Source of the DNA: JAKSSM01 sp045629065
GTDB lineage: Bacteria; Bacillota; Clostridia; Peptostreptococcales; Anaerovoracaceae
Direction of reading: 5' to 3'
Assembly: GCA_045629065.1 (NCBI GenBank)
Contig: JAZQQK010000020.1
Span: 1 to 17,022, forward strand
DNA length: 17,022 nucleotides
Positions 5,694 to 14,833 of the stretch are shown piece after piece. The number at the start of each line of letters is the position of its first letter. Positions within the stretch are counted from its first letter, which is position 1. A program made the translations under genes and the position numbers. Below the pieces are notes generated by a model. The model ran no database searches. It was given only the letters and a program-made list of their open reading frames with translations, and was not told the DNA's origin.

Positions 5694-7694
5694 ATGAAAA
5701 GACCAGATTTTATTAAAACAATATCTATCGACTTGGAGACCTTCTCCGACATCGATATTTCTAAAGCAGGAGTTTACAAATACTCCGGTTCTAAAAAGTT
5801 CACGATTCTTTTGTTTGCTTATTCCATAAATGGCGGTCCGGTAGTTGTAATCGACATAGCTTCCGGCGAAGAGATACCCGAGTGGCTCATAGATGCTATT
5901 GTGTCGGATGATGTTATCAAATGGGCCTTCAACGCCACCTTCGAAAGAATATGTTTAAGCAATTACATACGCACACACTACCCTGAAAAATTCAAAGGAT
6001 ATGGTCTTCCCGAAGACACTACAACACAATATCTAAACCCTATCTCCTGGCGTTGCAGCATGATTTGGTCGGCATACCTGGGATTACCGCTTTCACTTGA
6101 GGGTGTAGGCGCAGTTCTTGGCCTTGAACAGCAGAAAATGAAGGAAGGTAAGGCACTTATCAAGTACTTCTGCTGCCCTTGCGCACCTACTAAAACCAAT
6201 GGTGGCCGTACTCGTAACTTTCCAATACATGATGAAGACAAATGGACAGTATTTAAACAATATAATGTGAGGGACGTTGAAGTCGAACAGGCTATCCAGC
6301 AGAAGCTTTCAAATTTCCCGATTCCTGAGTTCGTCTGGGATGAATATCACCGCGATCAAGTCATTAATGACCGTGGTATTCTGCTTGATATGGCTGTAGT
6401 TGAGAATGCTATCAAGTTTGACGCCTTCAGTAAGGCAGCACTTATAGCAACTATGAAAGATAAAACTGAACTTGAAAACCCTAACTCAGTTCAGCAAATG
6501 AAAGACTGGTTATCATCAAAGGGTATCGACACAGAGTCTTTAGATAAGAAAGCTATTGTAGACCTGCTCAAAACAGTACCTACAGATGTTGCAGAGGTAC
6601 TTAAGCTCCGTCAGCAGCTTGCAAAAAGTAGTGTAAAGAAGTATCAGGCTATGGAAGCTGCGGTCTGCGATGACGGAAGGGCCCGTGGTATGTTCCAGTT
6701 CTATGGGGCTAATCGGTCCGGCAGATGGGCTGGTCGCATCATACAGCTGCAGAACCTTCCTCAAAACCATATGGAAGATTTAGCGGAAGCAAGGTCCATT
6801 GTAAGAGCCGGTGATTATGATATGGCTTCTATGCTATATGACAACATACCGGATGTACTTTCACAGCTTATTCGTACTGCTTTTATTGCAAAACCCGGTT
6901 ACAAGTTTATTGTCAGCGACTTTTCTGCAATCGAGGCCCGTGTCCTCTCTCACCTTGCCGGTGAGAAATGGCGCTCAGAAGTATTTGCTAAAGGCGAAGA
7001 TATTTATTGCGCATCAGCTTCGCAGATGTTTCATGTACCGGTTGAGAAGCACGGTCAAAACGCTCACTTAAGGCAGAAAGGCAAAATTGCTGAACTTGCC
7101 CTCGGGTACGGTGGACCCGTAGGCGCGCTCAAAGCAATGGGCGCACTTGATATGGGACTTACCGAAGAAGAACTCCAGCCGCTTGTAGATGCCTGGCGTG
7201 CTTCAAACCCTAACATCGTTCAGTTCTGGTGGGACGTTGATTCCGCAGTAAAAACTGCAGTCAAGGAGCGCACCAAAACAAAAACACATGGTATTGTGTT
7301 TGAATACAAAAGTGCTATGCTTTTCATCACTCTTCCGTCCGGCAGGCAACTTGCCTATGTTAAACCTAAAATGGGTGAGAATCAGTTCGGCGGCGAAAGC
7401 GTCACCTATGAAGGTGTCGGTTCTGATAAGAAGTGGGAACGTATCGAGTCCTACGGCCCCAAGTTTACTGAGAACATAGTGCAGGCCATCAGCCGTGATA
7501 TCCTGTGCTTTGCAATGAAGAACCTGGAAGCAGAATTTATCTGCGGTTCCGTGCATGATGAACTTATAATCGAATGCAAGCAGAATGCATCACTTAAAGA
7601 CATCTGTGACCGAATGGGTCAAAGCCCTGATTGGATGCCTAACATACTGTTAAGGGCAGACGGGTACGAAACACCATTCTATAAGAAAGACTAA
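5694..7694 (+). CDS. Phage family-A DNA polymerase with 3'-5' exonuclease
   Basis: A replicative DNA polymerase of 666 residues with no 5' nuclease domain, as usual for these phages. Exonuclease motif I is D13-L-E15 and Exo II lies in FNATFE (79-84). Polymerase motif A is SDFSAIEARV with D409, motif B (O-helix) is RQKGKIAELALGYGG with R460, K464 and Y472, and motif C is V620-H-D622-E623. All key residues are present, so it should be active. ATG 5694 is preceded by ACGAGGTG. It is last in the rightward replication operon, 73 bp after the DUF2815 gene and a strong hairpin. It runs convergently into the hsdS gene at 7765, with a terminator between. Confidence 0.92.
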   Translation: MKRPDFIKTISIDLETFSDIDISKAGVYKYSGSKKFTILLFAYSINGGPVVVIDIASGEEIPEWLIDAIVSDDVIKWAFNATFERICLSNYIRTHYPEKFKGYGLPEDTTTQYLNPISWRCSMIWSAYLGLPLSLEGVGAVLGLEQQKMKEGKALIKYFCCPCAPTKTNGGRTRNFPIHDEDKWTVFKQYNVRDVEVEQAIQQKLSNFPIPEFVWDEYHRDQVINDRGILLDMAVVENAIKFDAFSKAALIATMKDKTELENPNSVQQMKDWLSSKGIDTESLDKKAIVDLLKTVPTDVAEVLKLRQQLAKSSVKKYQAMEAAVCDDGRARGMFQFYGANRSGRWAGRIIQLQNLPQNHMEDLAEARSIVRAGDYDMASMLYDNIPDVLSQLIRTAFIAKPGYKFIVSDFSAIEARVLSHLAGEKWRSEVFAKGEDIYCASASQMFHVPVEKHGQNAHLRQKGKIAELALGYGGPVGALKAMGALDMGLTEEELQPLVDAWRASNPNIVQFWWDVDSAVKTAVKERTKTKTHGIVFEYKSAMLFITLPSGRQLAYVKPKMGENQFGGESVTYEGVGSDKKWERIESYGPKFTENIVQAISRDILCFAMKNLEAEFICGSVHDELIIECKQNASLKDICDRMGQSPDWMPNILLRADGYETPFYKKD

Positions 7695-7699
7695 AAGAA

Positions 7700-7729
7700 A
7701 GCACCGCCGGGATCACTCCTGACGGTGCT
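7700..7729. terminator. Bidirectional terminator between polymerase gene and restriction operon
   Basis: AGCACCG (7700-7706) pairs with CGGTGCT (7723-7729), with further inner pairing GGA/TCC. The minus strand continues TTTCTTTT, a good tail for the leftward hsd operon. The plus strand continues GATTTATATT, a weaker tail for the polymerase gene. Confidence 0.7.
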
Positions 7730-7764
7730 GATTTATATTATGCTATTACCATTTGTCGGTGTAA

Positions 7765-8898
7765 CTAAATATCCAAATTGCTGACATCAAGTTCGCCTGA
7801 CATCAACTTTGGAAGTAGACTATCTCTAATTGACTCAAGCCTTTTATTTTCAAGTGTATTCGAACGAATCATTTCAAGAATGTTACTTGCTGTTGAACTG
7901 AACACCTTAAGCTCTTCTTCTGTTGGAATATGAACTGGATATTTCATAATCTGCTGTTTATCACCACGAGGCATTTTAGTTCCCTTCGATCCTGCAACCA
8001 TATAATCAAAGAACTTATCAACATAAAGAGTTGCGAATATGTATGGTGCAAGCAACGATTTTTTTGCAACAAAACACAGAACATCCGCAGAGCAACCCGA
8101 TTCTTCATGGCAATAAACAATCTTCTTAAAATAAGGTCTGATGTTTGATATCAAAACATTTCCTGGAAAGCATGCGGGAGTTTTACCTGTTGTTGGTAAT
8201 CCCGAAGCCACAGTAGCTCCAGCTTTATTAGGTAGCATATTCTCTGTAGAATAATATGTTTCCTCTGTCAGCGCTTCAACATCAATTCGCTCTTTTGTAT
8301 AATCACAAAGATCCGATAATACACCATTACAATCGTCTAAGAACTGTTCCGTATAAAGAGCCTCCAGTTGCTCCGACAAATTCCTATTAATTTGCTTATT
8401 GCACTGAATTTTTGAGTCTATCGAAAATAAAAAAGCAGCAACTTTCTTTTGCACCTCTATGCTGGGGATATCAATAATTATTTTTCTAAATTCGGCCTGC
8501 TTAATTCCCGTTACAGTCGACCCTGATTCTTTCTCTCTTAATTTTCCCTGCCCTAAAGGTGATTGAAGGTAATACATTAAATAATTATTATCTAAGATTC
8601 CTTCTTTTCCTCTTAACGTAAGAAGTCTTTGAGCAATACACACATCATCTCTATCCAGCCTTGCTACTATTCCCAACGGAGCCTCCGTTGTAAGTAGTAT
8701 GTCACCTACACGTGGAAAGCCACGAACCATAAATCGCTGATATTCTTCCGGTGAGATATAGTAACACTCAGAATAATCTATATATCCATTTTTAACTGAT
8801 TTTGCACTTAATGTTGGAATGCCTTTATCTGATTTCTCCGGAGTTTTTCCTCTGTAATCAATAAGACTCTCCAGAGCATCTTCCATCTGATATTCCAT
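7765..8898 (-). CDS. hsdS: Type I restriction-modification specificity subunit (second HsdS)
   Basis: A 377-residue DNA-recognition subunit. Target-recognition domain 1 spans about residues 5-150 (GIPTLSAKSVKNGYID..., PRVGDILLTTEAPLG). The central conserved helical spacer is around 156-183 (SIDSKIQCNKQINRNLSEQLEALY), domain 2 runs from about 190 to 335, and the C-terminal conserved helix ends in RDSLLPKLMSGELDVS. It is full length with two domains, so it should specify a two-part asymmetric site. ATG 8898 follows AAAGGAG. It lies 46 bp downstream of hsdR as the last gene of the operon. Its conserved regions match the hsdS at 12103 closely in protein and DNA while both recognition domains differ, so it probably provides an alternative specificity for the same HsdM and HsdR. 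Confidence 0.88.
   Translation of the reverse strand: MEYQMEDALESLIDYRGKTPEKSDKGIPTLSAKSVKNGYIDYSECYYISPEEYQRFMVRGFPRVGDILLTTEAPLGIVARLDRDDVCIAQRLLTLRGKEGILDNNYLMYYLQSPLGQGKLREKESGSTVTGIKQAEFRKIIIDIPSIEVQKKVAAFLFSIDSKIQCNKQINRNLSEQLEALYTEQFLDDCNGVLSDLCDYTKERIDVEALTEETYYSTENMLPNKAGATVASGLPTTGKTPACFPGNVLISNIRPYFKKIVYCHEESGCSADVLCFVAKKSLLAPYIFATLYVDKFFDYMVAGSKGTKMPRGDKQQIMKYPVHIPTEEELKVFSSTASNILEMIRSNTLENKRLESIRDSLLPKLMSGELDVSNLDI
7783..7827 (-). repeat. Direct repeat, hsdS 3' conserved segment, copy 1
   Basis: 45 bp at the 3' end of the second hsdS, matching 12121-12165 in the first hsdS at 39 of 45 positions by eye, including an identical 16-bp core at 7812-7827. It encodes the shared SLLxKLMSGELDVS helix. 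Together with a shared segment in the central spacer (near 8371-8391 and 12751-12771) it could allow domain exchange by homologous recombination. Confidence 0.7.
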
Positions 8899-8944
8899 AG
8901 CTCTCCTTTCCCTGATATCATAAACAAATTAGCAATATCAGTAT

Positions 8945-11900
8945 TTATTTGAACTCGTCACTATCAGTCCACATTTCACACTGACTAATAACTGTCTGTA
9001 TTGCATCTTCCATGCCCTCTGGCGGATAGTCATACTTCTTAAGAAGCCTTTTAACCATTCGTCTCATACCGGCACGTGCTGATTCCTTCTTTTCCCAGTC
9101 AACAGTACGAGATTTTCTGAGCTCCTCAGTCAGCTCTCTTGTAATTGCAATCAGCTGGTCGTTAGAATAAAAGTCTTTTACCGCTTCTGGTCTCGTAAGC
9201 GCATCATAGAAAGCAAGCTCTTCAATAGTCAATCCCATATCATTGCCAGCCTTGTGAGCATTGGCAATATCCTGCGCCATTTTCATAAGCTCTTGGATGA
9301 CTTCTTCATTTGTAAGCATTCCATTTAAGTAAGCTTTAACAATTCTATCAAGCATTGATGAAAACTGCTGCGACTTAACTACATTAGTTCTCTGATACAG
9401 ACGAACCTGCTCAGCAATTAGCTTCTTCAACAATTCAATAGACAGATTCTTTTCAGGCATCTGTGCTATTTCTTCCATAAAGGCAGTATTGAATAAGTTA
9501 AACTCAGTCTCAACATCGGTGAATAGATTTATAACTCCTGTGCTTTGAACACTCTGCTTTATTAATTCATTGACCTGCTTATTAATGTCCTTAAGAGAAA
9601 CAGCACCTGGCTTAACGATTTTAATCAATACTGAACGCACAGTTTCAAAATAGGCTTCAAGTCTACGTTCCTCAGCATTAGCCATACTCTTTGACAATGA
9701 ATAGGCTTGTTTCATCAAGTAGCACTCATTGAGGAAGTTCTCTTTTGTTTCCTGTATTGAAGGATTAGACAAAAAGTTAACACCACCAGTAATAAGCGTT
9801 GCGCGTTTTAAATCACTCTCTGTTGTGAGAAATTCTGAATAGTCAAACTCATACATGAGATCACGACACACTTGCAGCTTTTCCTGGAACTTCTTATATG
9901 CAGTATCAGCAATATTCATGTTGCCAAAGTTCTTCTTGTCTGACTCTGTATATTGCTTCATCGCAGCTTTAAGCGCGGAGGCAATACCGATATAATCTAC
10001 AATCAGACCACCTTCCTTATCCTTAAAGACGCGGTTAACTCTGGCAATAGCCTGCATCAGATTATGCCCCTTCATAGGCTTAAATACATACATAGTCGAC
10101 ATCGAAGGAACATCAAATCCAGTCAGCCACATGTCCACAACTATTGCAATTTTAAATTCGCTATTATTATCCTTGAATTCTCTAGCAAGCCCTTCTCTAT
10201 ATGCTTTATTTCCTGTTAGCTCTTTCCATTCAACAGGATCCTGGTTTCCGCCGGTCATTACTATCTTGACCTTTTTATCCCAGTCCGGTCTCATCTCAAG
10301 AATTTTTTCATAAATTTTAACTGCCATTGGACGTGAGTAAGCCACAATCATTGCTTTACCCGTCTGTTCATACTGTCTGCAATTCTCATAATGATCAATA
10401 ATATCGCCGCACAAAGAAGCTAATACTTCCGGGCTACCAAGCACACTGTCCATATGTGCAAGCTCATGTTTGCTCTTCTCAATATCAACTTCATTTGCAG
10501 TATACTTCAGCTCTTCATACTTTTCGTCAATCACTGCTAAAATATCTGGATCAAGCTCAAGTTTAATTACACGGCTTTCATAGTAAATAGGCCTTGTAGC
10601 ACCATCGGCAACAGCCTGAGACATATCATAAATGTCTATATAGTTACCAAATACCTCAAGTGTGTTACGATCTTCTAACTCAATAGGCGTACCAGTAAAG
10701 CCGATGTATGTAGCTTTTGGCAGCGCATTTCTTACTCGCCTAGCATTGCCAATGGTGACTTTACCAGTCTTTGCATTAATTTTCTCTTCAAAGCCATACT
10801 GACTACGGTGGGCTTCGTCGGCCATTACGATTATATTTCTACGCGACGAAAGAGGTTCATCACTCTCTTCAAACTTTTGCATCGTAGTAAAAATGATACC
10901 GTTTGCAGAACGTCCAGCCAGCCAGTCCATTAATCCTATAACCTGCTTTTTATTCTTAGTAGCTGTACTGTTTCGTTCTTTATCCTCATCTGACAGCCTT
11001 CTCTTATCCGCTTGAATCGGAGTCTGGCGTAAAAAGTCCTTACACTTTGAAAACTGGCTAAACAGCTGATCATCTAAATCATTTCTATCTGTAATAACTA
11101 CTATAGTTGGACTGTTAAGCGCTTTCTGAAGGTATCTAGCATAGAAAACCATTGACAATGATTTACCACTACCTTGTGTATGCCAAAATACACCACCACG
11201 TCCGTCTCCGCCGTCCGCGCTGGCCTTTTTTGTAGAGTCTATCGCTTTTTTCACCGCATAATACTGATGATATGCAGCAAGGATTTTTGCATCACCAGTT
11301 ATATCTTTTGAGTAGCAAATAAAATTCTGAATAATATCAAGGAACCTATGCTTAGTGAACATACCTTTTATCAAGGTTGTAAAATCCGCATATCTGGTTT
11401 CCTCGTAATCTCCATCAACCGTTTTCCACTCCATGAATCGATCAATCGAAGCTGTAATGGTTCCGGCTTTCGTTTGAGATTGATCACTAATAATACAAAA
11501 AGCATTGTATATGAAAAAGGTTTCAATAGACTTCTTGTAATTTTGAATCTGCTGATACGCATCATCAATGGTTACGGTATCAGCTTTTGGTGACTTTAGT
11601 TCCATAACTACTACTGGAATACCATTTAAGAAAATTACCACATCCGGGCGTTTAGTCTCATACTCCTTCACAGTCCACTGATTTGCAACAATAAAACTAT
11701 TTGCAGAAATATTATCGTAATCAACTAGATAAACTAATTCACTTTTACTCTCTCCATTGATAGCATAAGTAACCGTTACGCCGTTTTGGATATAATCCGT
11801 AAATGTTTCATTCTTTGAAATCAAAGAACCAGCTTCGTAGTTTCTTATCTTGTAAATTGCCTCATCTATCGCCACTGCCGGCATAGTGGGGTTGATCCTT

Positions 11901-12052
11901 TCAATAGAAGAACGTAATTCCGATTCCATAAATGGGCTCTTGTACTCTTCCTCAGTTCTTCCCAGGTCAGGCCCATAAACGTGCTTATAGCCAATATCCT
12001 CCAGCAATTCTACTATTGAGTTTTCGAAGCTCGCCTCATTAAACGCTATCAT
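8945..12052 (-). CDS. hsdR: Type I restriction endonuclease subunit HsdR
   Basis: A 1035-residue motor and nuclease subunit, the usual size for the family. It translocates DNA using ATP and cuts unmodified DNA in a complex with HsdM and HsdS. The N-terminal PD-(D/E)XK nuclease shows D137, E151-L-K153 and a Q168-x3-Y172 motif. The SF2 motor has Walker A QGSGKS with K297, D412-E-A-H415, and downstream FTGTPIE and VDMWLTGFDVPS-type helicase motifs. The C-terminal part is helical and probably contacts HsdM. All key residues are intact. ATG 12052 follows GGAGGTG. It sits between the two hsdS genes (50-bp and 46-bp gaps), which is unusual since hsdR normally flanks an hsdM-hsdS pair. Confidence 0.95.
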   Translation of the reverse strand: MIAFNEASFENSIVELLEDIGYKHVYGPDLGRTEEEYKSPFMESELRSSIERINPTMPAVAIDEAIYKIRNYEAGSLISKNETFTDYIQNGVTVTYAINGESKSELVYLVDYDNISANSFIVANQWTVKEYETKRPDVVIFLNGIPVVVMELKSPKADTVTIDDAYQQIQNYKKSIETFFIYNAFCIISDQSQTKAGTITASIDRFMEWKTVDGDYEETRYADFTTLIKGMFTKHRFLDIIQNFICYSKDITGDAKILAAYHQYYAVKKAIDSTKKASADGGDGRGGVFWHTQGSGKSLSMVFYARYLQKALNSPTIVVITDRNDLDDQLFSQFSKCKDFLRQTPIQADKRRLSDEDKERNSTATKNKKQVIGLMDWLAGRSANGIIFTTMQKFEESDEPLSSRRNIIVMADEAHRSQYGFEEKINAKTGKVTIGNARRVRNALPKATYIGFTGTPIELEDRNTLEVFGNYIDIYDMSQAVADGATRPIYYESRVIKLELDPDILAVIDEKYEELKYTANEVDIEKSKHELAHMDSVLGSPEVLASLCGDIIDHYENCRQYEQTGKAMIVAYSRPMAVKIYEKILEMRPDWDKKVKIVMTGGNQDPVEWKELTGNKAYREGLAREFKDNNSEFKIAIVVDMWLTGFDVPSMSTMYVFKPMKGHNLMQAIARVNRVFKDKEGGLIVDYIGIASALKAAMKQYTESDKKNFGNMNIADTAYKKFQEKLQVCRDLMYEFDYSEFLTTESDLKRATLITGGVNFLSNPSIQETKENFLNECYLMKQAYSLSKSMANAEERRLEAYFETVRSVLIKIVKPGAVSLKDINKQVNELIKQSVQSTGVINLFTDVETEFNLFNTAFMEEIAQMPEKNLSIELLKKLIAEQVRLYQRTNVVKSQQFSSMLDRIVKAYLNGMLTNEEVIQELMKMAQDIANAHKAGNDMGLTIEELAFYDALTRPEAVKDFYSNDQLIAITRELTEELRKSRTVDWEKKESARAGMRRMVKRLLKKYDYPPEGMEDAIQTVISQCEMWTDSDEFK

Positions 12053-12102
12053 AGGCTAACACCTCCATGTCTACTATGCTAATTACCCCCTTATGAAGTC
12101 AT

Positions 12103-13284
12103 TTATAACTCCAGTTCTGACACATCCAGTTCTCCGGACATCAATTTTTGAAGTAGACTATCTCTTAATGAGGTTAATGCTCTATTCTCTTTCTGATTAT
12201 TTATAATTGTTTCATGATATGCCTTGCTTTTCTCAAAATAGCTGACTAGTTCTTCTTTCGGAGGTATGCAAATTTTTACCTTTGAAAGAGCAACTATTGT
12301 TAACGCTTGCTGCGTTGACCCAATTGTTATTGCATCAACATCATGTTTAAAGAGACGCGATTTCATATAGTCGTATACAAAATAGTTAATTTCTGCTGAT
12401 TTGAAATCCTTCAACCAAATAATATTTCCATCCTTAAAATAAAATACGTCATCTTCTACCATGAAAGAATTGCCGATTGTACCAACAGCGGTAAGTAAAA
12501 TGTCACCCTTTTTAGGGACGCCATAGCGATCCTTAATTTCTTGGTATTGTTCTTCCGAAATATAAAGTAAATCTGTGAGTGGACTACCATTACTTCGTAA
12601 TGATATTTCCTTTCCTCTATAAAATGGAACCCCTGCCTCTTTATAGTCTTTTGCAAAAACTCTTTTACTAGAAGTTAATTCACACAAATCAGATAGTGTA
12701 ATCTCTGTATCTGCGTGTTGGCATGCCTCATCAAATATCGCGGCTAATTGTTCTGACAAATTCTTATTAATGCTATTATTCACAGCAATCTTGTCATCTA
12801 TCTTTTTCAGAAAATTTCCGATCTTAACTTGTTCTAAATAATCAGGCACCAAGATCTCTAGTGCCTGAAGCACATCTGTCTGAACTCTCTGGCGGCCAGA
12901 AGAACCTACCATTGACTTTATTGCAGGCTCTCTGACAAATGAACTGCAAGCCAAATAATACACAAAATAAGGATCAGAAATTCCTGGCTTTGCTCTTAAA
13001 ACAATATACTCGGTAGAGCCAAAGCCAACTTCTCCCTCCTGAAGAACATTAACCATAGCTGTTTTGCCATTCTCCAGACAAGGAGTAATTCTTGCCATAA
13101 TTGTATCCCCGTTACGAAACTTCGTACCACCAGAAAACTCTTCATACTCGATTTCTGGAATATCCCTGCAAAAAGGCTGTAACTTGTCCATACCAACCTT
13201 AACTGCCATCTCGCCTTTTTGTATTGATTCACGAGGATTAAAAAATGCAATTTCACTTAATGTCGTACTATGCCACTTAGACAT
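12103..13284 (-). CDS. hsdS: Type I restriction-modification specificity subunit (first HsdS)
   Basis: A 393-residue DNA-recognition subunit. Recognition domain 1 covers about 3-150 (KWHSTTLSEIAFFNPRES..., FRNGDTIMARITPCLENGK). The central conserved region is 158-187 (FLKKIDDKIAVNNSINKNLSEQLAAIF), domain 2 covers about 195-345 (GVPFYRGKEISL..., VPKKGDILLTAVGTIG), and the C-terminal repeat is RDSLLQKLMSGELDVSELEL. I chose ATG 13284, which has AAGGAGGG six bases upstream. A longer reading from 13377 would overlap hsdM and add 31 basic residues unlike other HsdS proteins. It lies 25 bp after hsdM and 50 bp before hsdR, so these three form the core system. Confidence 0.9.
   Translation of the reverse strand: MSKWHSTTLSEIAFFNPRESIQKGEMAVKVGMDKLQPFCRDIPEIEYEEFSGGTKFRNGDTIMARITPCLENGKTAMVNVLQEGEVGFGSTEYIVLRAKPGISDPYFVYYLACSSFVREPAIKSMVGSSGRQRVQTDVLQALEILVPDYLEQVKIGNFLKKIDDKIAVNNSINKNLSEQLAAIFDEACQHADTEITLSDLCELTSSKRVFAKDYKEAGVPFYRGKEISLRSNGSPLTDLLYISEEQYQEIKDRYGVPKKGDILLTAVGTIGNSFMVEDDVFYFKDGNIIWLKDFKSAEINYFVYDYMKSRLFKHDVDAITIGSTQQALTIVALSKVKICIPPKEELVSYFEKSKAYHETIINNQKENRALTSLRDSLLQKLMSGELDVSELEL
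12121..12165 (-). repeat. Direct repeat, hsdS 3' conserved segment, copy 2
   Basis: Partner of the repeat at 7783-7827, in the same orientation about 4.3 kb away. Recombination between the two would delete hsdR together with parts of the hsdS genes, whereas gene conversion could exchange recognition domains. Confidence 0.7.
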
Positions 13285-13309
13285 TAGTTTCCCTCCTTCA
13301 TCAACACAT

Positions 13310-14833
13310 TTAAATGTTGTAACCAATCGCCGCAAGCTTACTCTTAATCTCTTCTTCCAGCTCGTGTGATTCTGCAAATAATTGACCTAATTCAGATGTA
13401 AGTCTTGTCATTTTTTCATCAAACGGCTCGTCATCTTCTTCCTGCTCTGCAATTCCAACATAGCGTCCAGGTGTCAAAATGTAATCCTGAGCTTTTATCT
13501 CATCGGTTGACACCACTGCGCAAAAACCTGATTCGTTCTCAAGTGTTCCAGCTACAAACGCATTATACGTATCAGCCAACTTCCTAATATCATTCTTCTC
13601 CGGGTCCTCGCTGCCATCTGTAAGTTCTCTAAGAGCTCTAGTAACCATGGTTCCCATATTACGGGCATCGATGAATAATGTTTTTCCTTTTTGCTGTTTG
13701 TTCTTTGCTAAGAACCATAAGCATACTGGAATCTGCGTTGTATAGAAAAGCTGCCCCGGCAATGAGATAATGCACTCAACCAAGTCATCTTCTATTATTC
13801 TCTGTCTAATTTCACCTTCACCACCAGTCTGTGTAGAAAGTGAACCGTTAGCAAGAACCATGCCCATACGGCCATCAGGAGCTAAATGCCAAATCATATG
13901 CTGAATCCAAGCATAGTTTGCATTTCCAGCTGGCGGCATACCGTATCTCCAACGTTGATCCTCTTTAAGCTTATCGGCGCCCCAAGGTGTAAGGTTGAAA
14001 GGAGGATTTGCCATTATGTAATTTGCTCTCATTGTAGGATGCTGGTCATTTAGAAATGTATCTTCAGGGATTTCACCTAAATTACAATCAATACCTCTGA
14101 TAGCAAGATTCATTTTTGCCATTTTCCATGTGGTAGGATTAGACTCCTGACCGTAAACAGAAATATCATTAATGTTTCCGGAATGGTTCTTAATAAATGA
14201 TGCTGACTGTACAAACATACCACCTGCACCACAGCAAGGATCATAGACTCTGCCGTTAAATGGCTGTAATATTTCTACTATTGTTCTAACTACACAAGAA
14301 GGGGTATAGAACTGTCCAGCATTCTTGCCTTCCTGCGCTGCAAAGTTTGTTAAGCAGTATTCATAGGTTCTTCCAAGAAGGTCCTTCTCATCAGACCCTT
14401 CATTCATCTTTACGTTTGTAAACAAATCTACGACATCGCTCAGCTTATCTTTATTAAGCTCCGGACGAGCAAAGTTCTTAGGTAATATTCCTTTGAGTTT
14501 CTTGTTCTCGGACTCGATGGCTTGCATGGCTTTATCAATTACAACACCAATTTCCTCTGTATATGCTGCCGCAGAAATATCTTTCCATCTAGCACCTGCA
14601 GGAACATAAAAAATATTCTCGGCTTCATATTCATCTCTGTCTTCTTCAAAACCTGCACCTTCGGCTACAAGCGCATTATATTTCTCATCAAATGTGTCAG
14701 ATATGTATTTAAGGAAAATAAGTCCAAGAATAACATTCTTGTATTCTGACGCATCCATGTTTCCTCTTAATACACAGGCCGCATCCCATATTTCTTTCTC
14801 AAATCCAATATCTGCAGTGTTCTTCTCAGCCAT
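13310..14833 (-). CDS. hsdM: Type I restriction-modification DNA methyltransferase HsdM
   Basis: An N6-adenine methyltransferase of 507 residues acting as M2S with HsdS, and as part of R2M2S with HsdR. The N-terminal HsdM_N helical domain (FEKEIWDAACVLRGNMDASEYKNVILGLIFLKYISD) is followed by GQFYTP (173-178), the S-adenosylmethionine motif D198-PCCGAGG-205 and the catalytic N276-P-P-F279. The C-terminus is acidic and helical. All catalytic residues are present. I prefer ATG 14833, where the HsdM consensus starts and AAGGA is 11 nt away; ATG 14845 is in frame but its AAGG abuts it. The first codons overlap the end of the upstream XRE gene by 8 bp, so expression is probably translationally coupled to that regulator. 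Confidence 0.95.
   Translation of the reverse strand: MAEKNTADIGFEKEIWDAACVLRGNMDASEYKNVILGLIFLKYISDTFDEKYNALVAEGAGFEEDRDEYEAENIFYVPAGARWKDISAAAYTEEIGVVIDKAMQAIESENKKLKGILPKNFARPELNKDKLSDVVDLFTNVKMNEGSDEKDLLGRTYEYCLTNFAAQEGKNAGQFYTPSCVVRTIVEILQPFNGRVYDPCCGAGGMFVQSASFIKNHSGNINDISVYGQESNPTTWKMAKMNLAIRGIDCNLGEIPEDTFLNDQHPTMRANYIMANPPFNLTPWGADKLKEDQRWRYGMPPAGNANYAWIQHMIWHLAPDGRMGMVLANGSLSTQTGGEGEIRQRIIEDDLVECIISLPGQLFYTTQIPVCLWFLAKNKQQKGKTLFIDARNMGTMVTRALRELTDGSEDPEKNDIRKLADTYNAFVAGTLENESGFCAVVSTDEIKAQDYILTPGRYVGIAEQEEDDEPFDEKMTRLTSELGQLFAESHELEEEIKSKLAAIGYNI

Noticed and set aside
7203..7556. 117-residue minus-strand frame inside the polymerase gene
   Set aside because: It lies antisense to conserved polymerase motifs, resembles no protein family and is a reading-frame shadow.
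7765..13284. Invertible (phase-variable) hsdS cassette
   Set aside because: The two hsdS genes are in direct, not inverted, orientation and no site-specific recombinase is visible in the window.
13285..13377. Longer start for the first HsdS (13377)
   Set aside because: It overlaps hsdM, adds a basic segment unlike other HsdS proteins, and lacks the strong AAGGAGGG found before ATG 13284.
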